A DNA stretch of 15,156 nucleotides from JAWXTS01 sp044433305 (GTDB lineage: Bacteria; Bacteroidota; Bacteroidia; Bacteroidales; Rikenellaceae): assembly GCA_044433305.1 (NCBI GenBank), contig JAWXTS010000039.1, positions 1-15,156 of the forward strand, written 5' to 3'. The position numbers and the translations under genes were made by a program. Shown piece by piece: positions 6,728-13,393 of the stretch (positions are counted from its first letter, which is position 1; every line of letters begins with the position of its first letter). The notes under the pieces are model-generated. The model searched no databases. It saw only the letters and a program-made list of their open reading frames with translations, and was not told the DNA's origin.

Positions 6728-6750
6728 CTCTATTTCAGGACGTGACAACA

Positions 6751-6822
6751 ACCTAAAAAATAAAAGAGCGTATTTCCATAATGGAGATACGCTCTTTTTA
6801 TGAGTTGTTGTTGTGAGTCTAC
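6751..6822. repeat. Terminator-containing direct repeat, copy 2 (glyA end)
   Basis: The 72-nt partner of 5594-5662. Its right end covers the glyA stop codon (6819-6821), so this copy is probably the original and the other the duplicate. Confidence 0.9.
6762..6799. terminator. glyA terminator (bidirectional hairpin)
   Basis: A 12-bp stem, 6766-6777 with 6783-6794, flanked by A-rich and T-rich tracts on opposite sides. It lies about 20 bp after the glyA stop on the minus strand and is identical in its stem and loop to the hairpin at 5609-5637. Confidence 0.85.
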
Positions 6823-8099
6823 CAAGCAAATAGTGGACGAGAATCCATAAGTTTGTTAACCTCGGCTCTGACAGCTGCTATATTAGCCTCGTTCTCAAAG
6901 TCTGAAAGCACGCGGTCGATAAGCTCAACGATAAGATCCATTTGATCCTCCTTGATACCACGAGTGGTGATAGCTGGAGTACCCACGCGGATTCCAGATG
7001 TTTGGAAAGGTGAGCGAGAATCGAAAGGCACCATATTTTTGTTTGTAGTAATGTCGGCAGCAACAAGCACTTGCTCTGCTTTCTTACCAGTAAGCTCTGG
7101 GAATTTGGTTCTCAAATCGATAAGAAGAAGGTGGTTGTCGGTTTTGCCAGACACGATTTTGTAACCTCTTTTCTCGAATGCTACGGCCATGGCGTCAGCA
7201 TTTTTGCGAACCTGCATTTGGTACTCTTTGTATGAAGGCTCTAGTGCCTCACCAAAAGCCACTGCCTTGGCAGCTATAACGTGCTCAAGTGGGCCGCCCT
7301 GTATTCCTGGGAATACGGCAGAGTTAATCATTGCAGACATTTTCTTGATTTCGCCTTTTGGAGTTTTCACGCCCCAAGGGTTCTCAAAGTCTTTACCTAT
7401 TATAATAACACCTCCACGTGGTCCGCGAAGAGTTTTGTGAGTTGTTGAAGTTACGATGTGTGCGTGCTCAACAGGGTTGTTTAGTAGACCTGCTGCAACA
7501 AGACCTGCTGTGTGAGCCATATCTATCATAAGTATAGCACCTACTTTGTCTGCTATCTCGCGCATTCTTTTGTAGTCCCACTCGCGGCTGTATGCTGAAG
7601 CTCCACCGATGATAAGCTTAGGCTTGTTCTCAACGGCGATTTTCTCCATCTCGTTATAATCAATAGTGCTGCTTTCCTCAGATAGTTTGTAAGCCACGGC
7701 GTTGTAGTTCATACCTGACACGTTCACTGGAGAGCCGTGAGTAAGGTGACCACCATGAGAAAGATCAAGACCCATGAAAGTGTCGCCTGGTTTAAGCACC
7801 GCTGTAAATACGGCCATGTTAGCTTGTGCACCTGAGTGAGGTTGAACGTTTGCAAACTCGGCACCGTAGATTTTGCAAAGGCGGTCAATAGCCAGTTGCT
7901 CAATTTTGTCTACTACTTGGCAGCCGCCATAGTATCTAGCACCAGGGTAGCCCTCGGCGTATTTATTGGTAAGTACAGAACCCATAGCTTGCATAACTTG
8001 CTCGCTGACAAAGTTTTCCGAAGCAATAAGCTCAATGCCATGAAGCTGGCGTTGTTTCTCCTGCTCGATAAGTTCAAAAATCTGAGTATCGTTTGTCAT
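6819..8099 (-). CDS. glyA: Serine hydroxymethyltransferase
   Basis: The 426-residue protein is a full-length PLP-dependent SHMT that converts serine and tetrahydrofolate to glycine and 5,10-methylene-tetrahydrofolate in the cytoplasm, the main one-carbon source. The PLP lysine is Lys222 in TSTTHKTLRGPRGG. Asp193 and His196 in MIDMAHTAGL contact the cofactor, and the N-terminal GIELIASENF and YPGARYYGG segments are family signatures. The length is normal. It is divergent from fabG across a 188-bp gap, with a TACCTTTG -7 box on the minus strand at 8139-8146 but no clear -33 box. I saw no riboswitch-like folding in the short leader. Its terminator is copy 2 of the duplicated repeat. Confidence 0.97.
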   Translation of the reverse strand: MTNDTQIFELIEQEKQRQLHGIELIASENFVSEQVMQAMGSVLTNKYAEGYPGARYYGGCQVVDKIEQLAIDRLCKIYGAEFANVQPHSGAQANMAVFTAVLKPGDTFMGLDLSHGGHLTHGSPVNVSGMNYNAVAYKLSEESSTIDYNEMEKIAVENKPKLIIGGASAYSREWDYKRMREIADKVGAILMIDMAHTAGLVAAGLLNNPVEHAHIVTSTTHKTLRGPRGGVIIIGKDFENPWGVKTPKGEIKKMSAMINSAVFPGIQGGPLEHVIAAKAVAFGEALEPSYKEYQMQVRKNADAMAVAFEKRGYKIVSGKTDNHLLLIDLRTKFPELTGKKAEQVLVAADITTNKNMVPFDSRSPFQTSGIRVGTPAITTRGIKEDQMDLIVELIDRVLSDFENEANIAAVRAEVNKLMDSRPLFAW

Positions 8100-8138
8100 A
8101 GTGATATTGTAAATTAAAATTTAACAAAATTCAAAGCC

Positions 8139-8146
8139 CAAAGGTA
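8139..8146 (-). promoter_or_regulatory. Candidate -7 box of glyA
   Basis: Minus-strand TACCTTTG matches TAnnTTTG, 40 bp before the start codon. No TTTG is found at the expected -33 distance, so the call is partial. Confidence 0.35.
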
Positions 8147-8208
8147 ATAAAAATATGCCAACTAAGTATCCATAATTTTGTTAATTGAGAAAAAAGAGAT
8201 ACATTTAC

Positions 8209-8240
8209 TTTGTTATCTGAGTGTTTATGTTATATATTTG
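8209..8240 (+). promoter_or_regulatory. Promoter of fabG
   Basis: TTTG (8209-8212), a 20-bp spacer, and TATATTTG (8233-8240) match the Bacteroidota primary sigma consensus fully. Transcription would start near 8246, about 40 nt before the ATG. Confidence 0.6.
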
Positions 8241-8287
8241 CACCAGATTTGTATTTGCGTAATAGAATTTAACTAAATATTTTAACA

Positions 8288-9034
8288 ATGAAGTTACTAG
8301 AAGGAAAAGTAGCGGTCATCACTGGTGCCGCTCGTGGAATCGGTAAAGCCATAGCAATGAAATATGCTAGCCAGGGTGCAACTGTCGTATTTACCGATGT
8401 TAGAGAAGATGAGAATTTTATCAATACAGAGAAGGAATTGCAAGCCCTAGGTGTACCAGCTAAAGGTATTGTCTCTAATGCAGCTGATTTCAACGATGCT
8501 ATCGCTACTGTTGATCAGGTTGTTGCAGAGTTTGGACGTATAGATATATTGGTTAACAATGCAGGTATCACACGCGACTCACTACTTATGCGTATGACAG
8601 AGGAGCAATGGGACCTAGTTATAAATATCAACCTTAAGAGTGCGTTTAACCTTACTAAAGCTGCTCAGAAGTATATGCTAAAACAACGTAGCGGTTCTAT
8701 CATCAACATGAGCTCTGTTGTAGGTCGTTCGGGTAATGCTGGTCAGTCTAACTACTCGGCGTCTAAGGCTGGTCTTATCGGTTTCACTAAGAGTATCGCT
8801 CAAGAGCTAGGTTCTCGTAATATCCGTTGCAACGCTATTGCTCCTGGATTTATCGTTACCGAGATGACAGCTCAGCTGCCAGAGGATGTACGTAAGGGCT
8901 GGGAGGCTAGTATTCCTTTGCGCCGTGGTGGTACTCCAGAGGATGTTGCTAATGCAGCGTTGTTCTTGGGTTCAGACCTATCGAGCTATGTTAGCGGTCA
9001 GGTATTGAACGTTTGTGGTGCTATGAACTGCTAG
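8288..9034 (+). CDS. fabG: 3-oxoacyl-[acyl-carrier-protein] reductase
   Basis: The 248-residue short-chain dehydrogenase reduces 3-oxoacyl-ACP to 3-hydroxyacyl-ACP with NADPH in type II fatty acid synthesis. The nucleotide-binding GAARGIGKA motif is at 13-21, NNAG at 90-93, and the catalytic tetrad reads Asn115, Ser143, Tyr156, Lys160. IAPGFIVTEMT near residue 190 is the usual FabG segment. The length matches the family. It is a monocistronic gene with its own promoter and ends at a hairpin terminator shared with the convergent META lipoprotein gene. Other SDR oxidoreductases look similar, but the VNNAGITRDSLLMRM run strongly favours FabG. Confidence 0.93.
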   Translation: MKLLEGKVAVITGAARGIGKAIAMKYASQGATVVFTDVREDENFINTEKELQALGVPAKGIVSNAADFNDAIATVDQVVAEFGRIDILVNNAGITRDSLLMRMTEEQWDLVININLKSAFNLTKAAQKYMLKQRSGSIINMSSVVGRSGNAGQSNYSASKAGLIGFTKSIAQELGSRNIRCNAIAPGFIVTEMTAQLPEDVRKGWEASIPLRRGGTPEDVANAALFLGSDLSSYVSGQVLNVCGAMNC

Positions 9035-9051
9035 AGAAATAACTACCATAA

Positions 9052-9092
9052 AAAATAAGCGTGAACCGTTAAGGATTCACGCTTATTTTATT
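9052..9092. terminator. Bidirectional terminator between fabG and the META lipoprotein gene
   Basis: A 14-bp perfect stem (9052-9065 with 9076-9089) contains the AAGCGTGAA / TTCACGCTT core, with A-rich and T-rich ends that allow use on both strands. It lies 17 bp after the fabG stop and 15 bp past the convergent stop. Confidence 0.85.
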
Positions 9093-9107
9093 TTCTATGG
9101 CAGGGGT

Positions 9108-9602
9108 TTATTCTACGTCCTTTCCTGCTCTTAGGGCACTAAGTCTTCTCTTGCGAGCCTCGGCTTTGCTAGGAACAAAGTCCTTAGCCTCGAATACAGC
9201 CAATACCTCGCCATTGCTTAGCCACAGTAGTAAATCGCCGTCGATAGAAAAGCTATCCGCGCTCTGCAACATTTCTAAGAACGCTTGCTCCATAGTGTCG
9301 TTCTGGCACATGGCACGTGTAAGAGCCTTGTTGGTAACGCTGATTTTGCCAGTCTCAGAAGCTTCATAGTCGCTCATGAATGAATTGCAGTCTGCAACGC
9401 CAGCAGCAGTGTTATCCTCGCTGAATGTGATATGATAGTTATCTTGTGCTTGGAAAGGTCTACCTTGGTATTCTACGAGTGTCCATTTCTGACCCTCAAG
9501 TGTAGATGATAGAAGTGCTGCTTGCTTACAGTGGCAGCAAGAGCTTAAAAAAAGAGCCGACATAGAAACAAGGGCGGCAGAAAATAAGAATTTGATTTTC
9601 AT
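9108..9602 (-). CDS. META/HslJ-domain lipoprotein
   Basis: The 164-residue protein has a lipoprotein signal peptide with lipobox LSSC (lipidated Cys22, followed by another Cys). A META domain follows: QKWTLVEYQG (38-47), NYHITFSED (55-63), DCNSFMSDYE (71-80), the LTRAMC segment (94-99) and a closing DGDLLLWLSNGEVLAVFEA. META proteins such as HslJ are linked to envelope stress and novobiocin resistance in enterobacteria, but a role here is not established. The C-terminus (146-160) is rich in Lys and Arg. It should sit in the cell envelope by lipid anchor. It is divergent from ridA over 98 bp, with a minus-strand TACCTTTG at 9632-9639 as the likely -7 box. Confidence 0.85.
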   Translation of the reverse strand: MKIKFLFSAALVSMSALFLSSCCHCKQAALLSSTLEGQKWTLVEYQGRPFQAQDNYHITFSEDNTAAGVADCNSFMSDYEASETGKISVTNKALTRAMCQNDTMEQAFLEMLQSADSFSIDGDLLLWLSNGEVLAVFEAKDFVPSKAEARKRRLSALRAGKDVE

Positions 9603-9631
9603 AATTTTGTTTTTTTAGTGTGTAAAGTTCA

Positions 9632-9671
9632 CAAAGGTACTATAAAAATCGAACCAAAGTTATTATATTTG
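9632..9671. promoter_or_regulatory. Divergent -7 boxes for META lipoprotein gene and ridA
   Basis: The minus strand carries TACCTTTG (9632-9639) and the plus strand TATATTTG (9664-9671). Both match TAnnTTTG, and their -33 regions would overlap. No consensus -33 TTTG stands at the exact distance for either gene. Confidence 0.35.
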
Positions 9672-9700
9672 TAATATTAGTATATAAATTTTAAAATATT

Positions 9701-10075
9701 ATGAATAGAGTGATTTCTTCGCCTGAGGCTCCAGCAGCCATAGGTCCTTATAGTCAAGCCATTGAGGCTAGTGGAATGATTTATGTATCTGGACAATTAC
9801 CCCTCAATCCTAAGACAAATCAGATGCCAGAAGATATTGAAGCTCAGACGGCACAAGCATTAGATAATATTGCAGCCATTCTGAATGCGGCTGGTTGCTC
9901 GATGAATCATGTTGTAAAGACAACTGTTCTGTTGGCTGATATGAATGACTTTGCAGCCATGAATGAGGTCTATGCAAGTTACTTTACAAGCATGAAGCCT
10001 GCGCGTGCCTGCTTTCAGGTGGCCCGTCTTCCAAAAGATGCTAAGATAGAAATAGAAGTAGTAGCATCTAAGTAA
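9701..10075 (+). CDS. ridA: RidA family reactive intermediate deaminase
   Basis: The 124-residue protein is a full-length RidA/YjgF trimeric enzyme that hydrolyses enamine/imine intermediates such as 2-aminoacrylate to ketoacids and ammonia, protecting PLP enzymes in the cytoplasm. Conserved features are IGPYSQA (14-20), YVSGQLPL (28-35), the catalytic Arg102 in KPARACFQV, and Glu118 in the IEIEVVA end. PLP enzymes that make such intermediates include those using serine, which fits loosely with glyA nearby, although the two genes are not co-transcribed. Its stop lies only 2 bp from the stop of the convergent rarA gene, with no terminator between. Confidence 0.95.
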   Translation: MNRVISSPEAPAAIGPYSQAIEASGMIYVSGQLPLNPKTNQMPEDIEAQTAQALDNIAAILNAAGCSMNHVVKTTVLLADMNDFAAMNEVYASYFTSMKPARACFQVARLPKDAKIEIEVVASK

Positions 10076-10077
10076 TT

Positions 10078-11355
10078 CTACTTGTTATATTTATCACCCC
10101 AGTTTGCTTCTATCGAGCGAGCTATTTCTTTCTCCTTGGCGTTGTCGGCTGGCGAGTAGAATCTCTGTGACTCTAGACCCTCTGGCATAAACTCTTGGAA
10201 TGTAAAGTTGTTCTCATAATTATGTGAGTACTTATAGTCCTGTCCGTAGCCCATGTTCTTCATTAGCTTGGTCGGGGCATTGCGTATGTTCAGAGGCACC
10301 GAGCGTGCGGTGGTATCTTTTGAAACAAAATCTAAAGCTGCATTAATAGCATTGTAGGCCGAGTTGCTCTTTGGGCTTGTGGCAAGATATATGGTTGCTT
10401 CGGCCAGAGGTATGCGTCCTTCGGGCATTCCTATTTTAGATACTGTGTCAAAGCAGGCATTGGCTAGCAGCATGGCATTGGGGTTGGCAAGTCCTATATC
10501 TTCGCTGGCCGAAATTACAAGTCGGCGCGCTATGAACTTAGGGTCTTCGCCACCTGCAATCATGCGTGCAAGGTAGTATATGGCGGCGTTAGGGTCGCTG
10601 CCTCTGATAGACTTTATAAAGGCCGAGATAACATCATAGTGTTGTTCGCCATTCTTATCATATAGGGCTATGTTCTGCTGAAGGACATCTATAACCTTTT
10701 TGTCGTCAATTATAATCTTCCCTTGGTTGGATGCCGCTAGAATATCAAGTATGTTAAGCAACTTGCGTGCATCGCCACCCGAGAATCTGAATAGTGCATT
10801 AGTCTCTATAACTTCTACGCCTCTTTCTTTCAGTTCTAGGTCTTGTGTTATGGCTCTGTCTAGTAGGGTCTGAAGTTCGCCTTCGTTCATTGCTTTGAGC
10901 GTATATACTTGGCAACGAGACAATAATGGGGATATGACTTCAAACGATGGGTTCTCTGTTGTGGCACCAATAAGGGTCACTATGCCTTGTTCTACGGCAC
11001 CCAGCAGCGAGTCTTGCTGCGACTTGTTGAATCTGTGAAGCTCGTCTATAAACAAAAACGGTGAGCCAGAGTTAAAGAAGCTCTGCTTGCGAGCCATCTC
11101 TATGACTTCTCTAACATCCTTTACTCCAGAGTTTATGGCAGAGAGGGTGTAGAAGGGGCGGTCGAGGCTGGCAGCAACTAGGCGTGCTAGTGTTGTTTTG
11201 CCCACACCTGGAGGCCCCCACAAGATAAATGAGGGCACATTGCCACTATCAAAGAATTTGCGGAACACGCCATTGCTGCCCACAAGATGAGCCTGCCCGA
11301 TATATTCTTCAATGCTGCTCGGGCGCAATCGTTCTGCTAGTGGAATCTTACTCAT
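10078..11355 (-). CDS. rarA: Replication-associated recombination protein A (AAA+ ATPase)
   Basis: The 425-residue protein belongs to the RarA/MgsA/WRNIP1 family, a clamp-loader-like AAA+ ATPase acting at stalled replication forks. Walker A is GPPGVGKT (47-54), Walker B LFIDEL (101-106), with sensor 1 in GATTENPSF (130-138) and the arginine-finger region LLSRCQVY shortly after. The C-terminal tetramerisation domain (from about residue 240) contains IRGSDPNAAIYYLARM and RRLVISASEDIGLANP, both diagnostic of RarA rather than RuvB or DnaX. Length is normal. It is divergent from the fimbrial-type operon and shares a near-abutting 3' end with ridA. Confidence 0.96.
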   Translation of the reverse strand: MSKIPLAERLRPSSIEEYIGQAHLVGSNGVFRKFFDSGNVPSFILWGPPGVGKTTLARLVAASLDRPFYTLSAINSGVKDVREVIEMARKQSFFNSGSPFLFIDELHRFNKSQQDSLLGAVEQGIVTLIGATTENPSFEVISPLLSRCQVYTLKAMNEGELQTLLDRAITQDLELKERGVEVIETNALFRFSGGDARKLLNILDILAASNQGKIIIDDKKVIDVLQQNIALYDKNGEQHYDVISAFIKSIRGSDPNAAIYYLARMIAGGEDPKFIARRLVISASEDIGLANPNAMLLANACFDTVSKIGMPEGRIPLAEATIYLATSPKSNSAYNAINAALDFVSKDTTARSVPLNIRNAPTKLMKNMGYGQDYKYSHNYENNFTFQEFMPEGLESQRFYSPADNAKEKEIARSIEANWGDKYNK

Positions 11356-11381
11356 ATACCTAATAGTTGTTTATACTTTGG

Positions 11382-11412
11382 CAAAGTTACTATAAAAATA
11401 TGCGATAACAAA
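11382..11412 (-). promoter_or_regulatory. Promoter of rarA
   Basis: On the minus strand TTTG (11409-11412), a 19-bp spacer and TAACTTTG (11382-11389) give a full consensus match, placing the start about 20 nt before the ATG. Confidence 0.55.
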
Positions 11413-11471
11413 AATATAGCTCATCTTGTTACAAAGCATATTTGGCAAGAATATTGACCCGTAGAGTCGTC

Positions 11472-11483
11472 GGTGCTAGCACC
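11472..11483. promoter_or_regulatory. 12-bp perfect palindrome upstream of the fimbrial operon
   Basis: GGTGCTAGCACC is a perfect 12-nt inverted repeat, 29 bp before the DUF3575 start codon. It is GC-rich in an AT-rich leader and could be an operator. As an RNA hairpin it would have only a 4-bp stem. Confidence 0.35.
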
Positions 11484-11512
11484 AATAAATATAATCCAAA
11501 ATTATTTATGTA

Positions 11513-12340
11513 ATGTGGCGACAAAACTTTTTACATCTAACAAGAACTTTGGGCATCCTTGGTTCTATTTTGATATGTACTAACCTATATGCTCAGGGGT
11601 CGAAACCTCTAAAATTTATTTTTGATCATACTGCAAGTAAGATAGATTCAATACTTACAGAGGGTAATGGTCGATTATCTCAATTTGATTCTATGCTCTA
11701 TGCTATTTATGGTAAGCGATATAGTTATCTAGAGCTTGAACTTCAGAGTCAGAGACTGCCCATCAAAGCATTAAGCACAGAATTAAAGCCTCTATTTGCG
11801 GTTAAGACCAACCTGCTGTTCGACGCCCTGACTCTGATAAACGTCGAGGTTGAGGTGCCTATAAAGGATAGGTGGTCTATTGCGGGAGAGTTTATATTTC
11901 CGTGGTGGACGTGGGATAACAAGCAGCTGGATAGTCGCCGTCATCGTATACAGCTTTTAAATGGCACCCTTGAGGCTCGTTACTGGCTCACTAGCCGTGC
12001 TGACAAAGAGATACTTACTGGTTGGTTCGCAGGTTTATACGGAGGCGCAGGTGTGTATGATTTCGAATATGATAAAAAGGGTTATCAGGGTGAGGTTATG
12101 ATTGCTGCTGGTATCAGTGGCGGCTATGCTCACACCATCAACAAAAGCAAGACCCTACGTATGGAATACTCTCTAGGTGTTGGCTTGCTAAGAACAAAGT
12201 ATAGATACTATGAGGTTGATTGCTACTATGATAATAGGTGGCACCCTATGAAAGAGCGCGAGGGTATCTACACATGGATAGGCCCTACGCGAGCCAAGGT
12301 TTCGCTGTCGTGGTTGATTAATTATAGCAAAAAGTACTAG
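11513..12340 (+). CDS. DUF3575 domain protein of a fimbrial-type operon
   Basis: The 275-residue protein has an N-terminal signal peptide (hydrophobic LGILGSILICTNLYA, cleavage near Ala27-Gln28), then a short spacer and a DUF3575 domain from about residue 94, opening with FAVKTNLLFDALTLINVEVE and including SIAGEFIFPWWTW. Alternating strands and aromatic girdles suggest an outer-membrane or periplasmic beta-barrel. DUF3575 genes commonly head fimbrillin loci in Bacteroidales, followed by DUF5119 and Mfa/Fim-like lipoproteins, exactly as here. Its exact role in pilus assembly is not established. Three bases separate its stop from the next start. The upstream region has a near -7 match (CATATTTG, 11437-11444) but no clear -33 box. 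Confidence 0.85.
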   Translation: MWRQNFLHLTRTLGILGSILICTNLYAQGSKPLKFIFDHTASKIDSILTEGNGRLSQFDSMLYAIYGKRYSYLELELQSQRLPIKALSTELKPLFAVKTNLLFDALTLINVEVEVPIKDRWSIAGEFIFPWWTWDNKQLDSRRHRIQLLNGTLEARYWLTSRADKEILTGWFAGLYGGAGVYDFEYDKKGYQGEVMIAAGISGGYAHTINKSKTLRMEYSLGVGLLRTKYRYYEVDCYYDNRWHPMKEREGIYTWIGPTRAKVSLSWLINYSKKY

Positions 12341-12343
12341 ACT

Positions 12344-13360
12344 ATGAAACAATCAAAAATTAAAAATATAGCCTGCGTGGTGATGATGCTCTACTCCATT
12401 ACCTCTTGTAAACGTCAGGAGCTGGAAGAGCCTCAGAGCTATGATGCTGTGATTCCGATTACCGTAGACTGGTCCAGCTCGGGCATCAGCGAGCAGAGCA
12501 TAACCAATCTTTCGGTTTATATATACCCTAAAGATGGTAGTACACCATATATAAAAATATCATCCAATATAGATTCTACCTCTGTAACGCTCCCCGTTGG
12601 AGAATATTCTGTACTGGTGTTTAATGACGCCATAGGCAACCTTGAGGGTATAAACTTTAAGCAGTCAGATGAGTATAGCCTTTTCACTGCAGGTGCCATT
12701 GAGGATACCGCTACCGATGATATATATTACTCTTTGGGTGATAGTCAGATGTTGGTTTATAGCCATGAGCCACTTGCGGCATGGCGGATGGATGACTTTG
12801 TGGTAAGCTCGGATATGGTTTATAATCCATGCTGCAACCTCAGCGCGAATTGCACCCTTGGCGTGAGCACCATAGAGGAACTTATGGATATTAGCCCTAC
12901 GCCAGTTACTGCCACAACAACCGTAACATTGAGTATCGATAACCTTGATAATGCCATGACCATTCAGGGTGTAATAACAGGATTTGCCGCTGGAGCCTAC
13001 CTTTCGACCAATGAGCGCACATCATCTACGCTGACCAATGTGTATAGTTTTACTTTCCAAACGCGCGATTATGACGACTCTTCAGAGGCTACGGATGGAA
13101 CAACTGAAGTTTCTTTTTATTGTTTTGGAAAAAATTTAGAGTCTAATACTACCTATGAGCTGACCTTAGATATCATACTGAATAGTGGTGAGAGAGTGAG
13201 TGTTACCAAAGATATTACCAGCCAAGTTGAGCAGTCTGATGACTATAATATAGTGGTAGACCTTACTCAGGAGAGCGATGTAATATCGCTTCCAGAGAAT
13301 GCAGGCACGGGATTTGGAGTGGAAAGTTGGGGAGATAGCGAGCATGTAGAACTGCTATAA
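12344..13360 (+). CDS. DUF5119 lipoprotein of the fimbrial-type operon
   Basis: The 338-residue protein carries a lipoprotein signal peptide with lipobox ITSC (Cys22). It then shows the DUF5119 pattern: VDWSSSG near residue 41, LSVYIYPKDG at 56-65, VTLPVGEYSVLVFND in the 80s-90s, an SSDMVYNP segment in the middle and the closing FGVESWGDSE. The fold is expected to resemble the FimB/Mfa2 anchor or minor pilin group, with two beta-sandwich domains. It probably sits in the outer membrane as an accessory or anchor for the adjacent fimbrillin, an inference from context. The 3-bp gap from DUF3575 and 33-bp gap to the fimbrillin gene indicate one transcript. Confidence 0.82.
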   Translation: MKQSKIKNIACVVMMLYSITSCKRQELEEPQSYDAVIPITVDWSSSGISEQSITNLSVYIYPKDGSTPYIKISSNIDSTSVTLPVGEYSVLVFNDAIGNLEGINFKQSDEYSLFTAGAIEDTATDDIYYSLGDSQMLVYSHEPLAAWRMDDFVVSSDMVYNPCCNLSANCTLGVSTIEELMDISPTPVTATTTVTLSIDNLDNAMTIQGVITGFAAGAYLSTNERTSSTLTNVYSFTFQTRDYDDSSEATDGTTEVSFYCFGKNLESNTTYELTLDIILNSGERVSVTKDITSQVEQSDDYNIVVDLTQESDVISLPENAGTGFGVESWGDSEHVELL

Positions 13361-13393
13361 TGCCTCTTCATAAACTTAAAAAATTCTGTTAGT

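Larger units (their letters stand above)
6366..6750. other. 385-bp non-coding region with structured elements
   Basis: This gap lies between the start of the beta-barrel gene and the repeat beside glyA. From left to right it holds a leftward promoter (6384-6415), a weak rightward promoter (6404-6435), a 121-nt rod-like inverted structure (6437-6557), a short hairpin with T-tract (6563-6578), a 23-nt palindrome inside a longer hairpin (6586-6626), a T-rich stretch, and a strong-looking leftward promoter (6696-6727). The only small reading frames are 18 and 24 codons and are not convincing. Confidence 0.6.

Noticed and set aside
5663..6750. Insertion sequence between the two terminator repeats
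   Set aside because: There is no transposase, no terminal inverted repeats at the edges, and the flanking repeat is far longer than a target-site duplication.
8100..8287. Glycine or folate-type riboswitch before glyA
   Set aside because: The sequence is AT-rich with promoter boxes, the glyA leader is only about 30 nt, and I see no paired-helix pattern of a known riboswitch.
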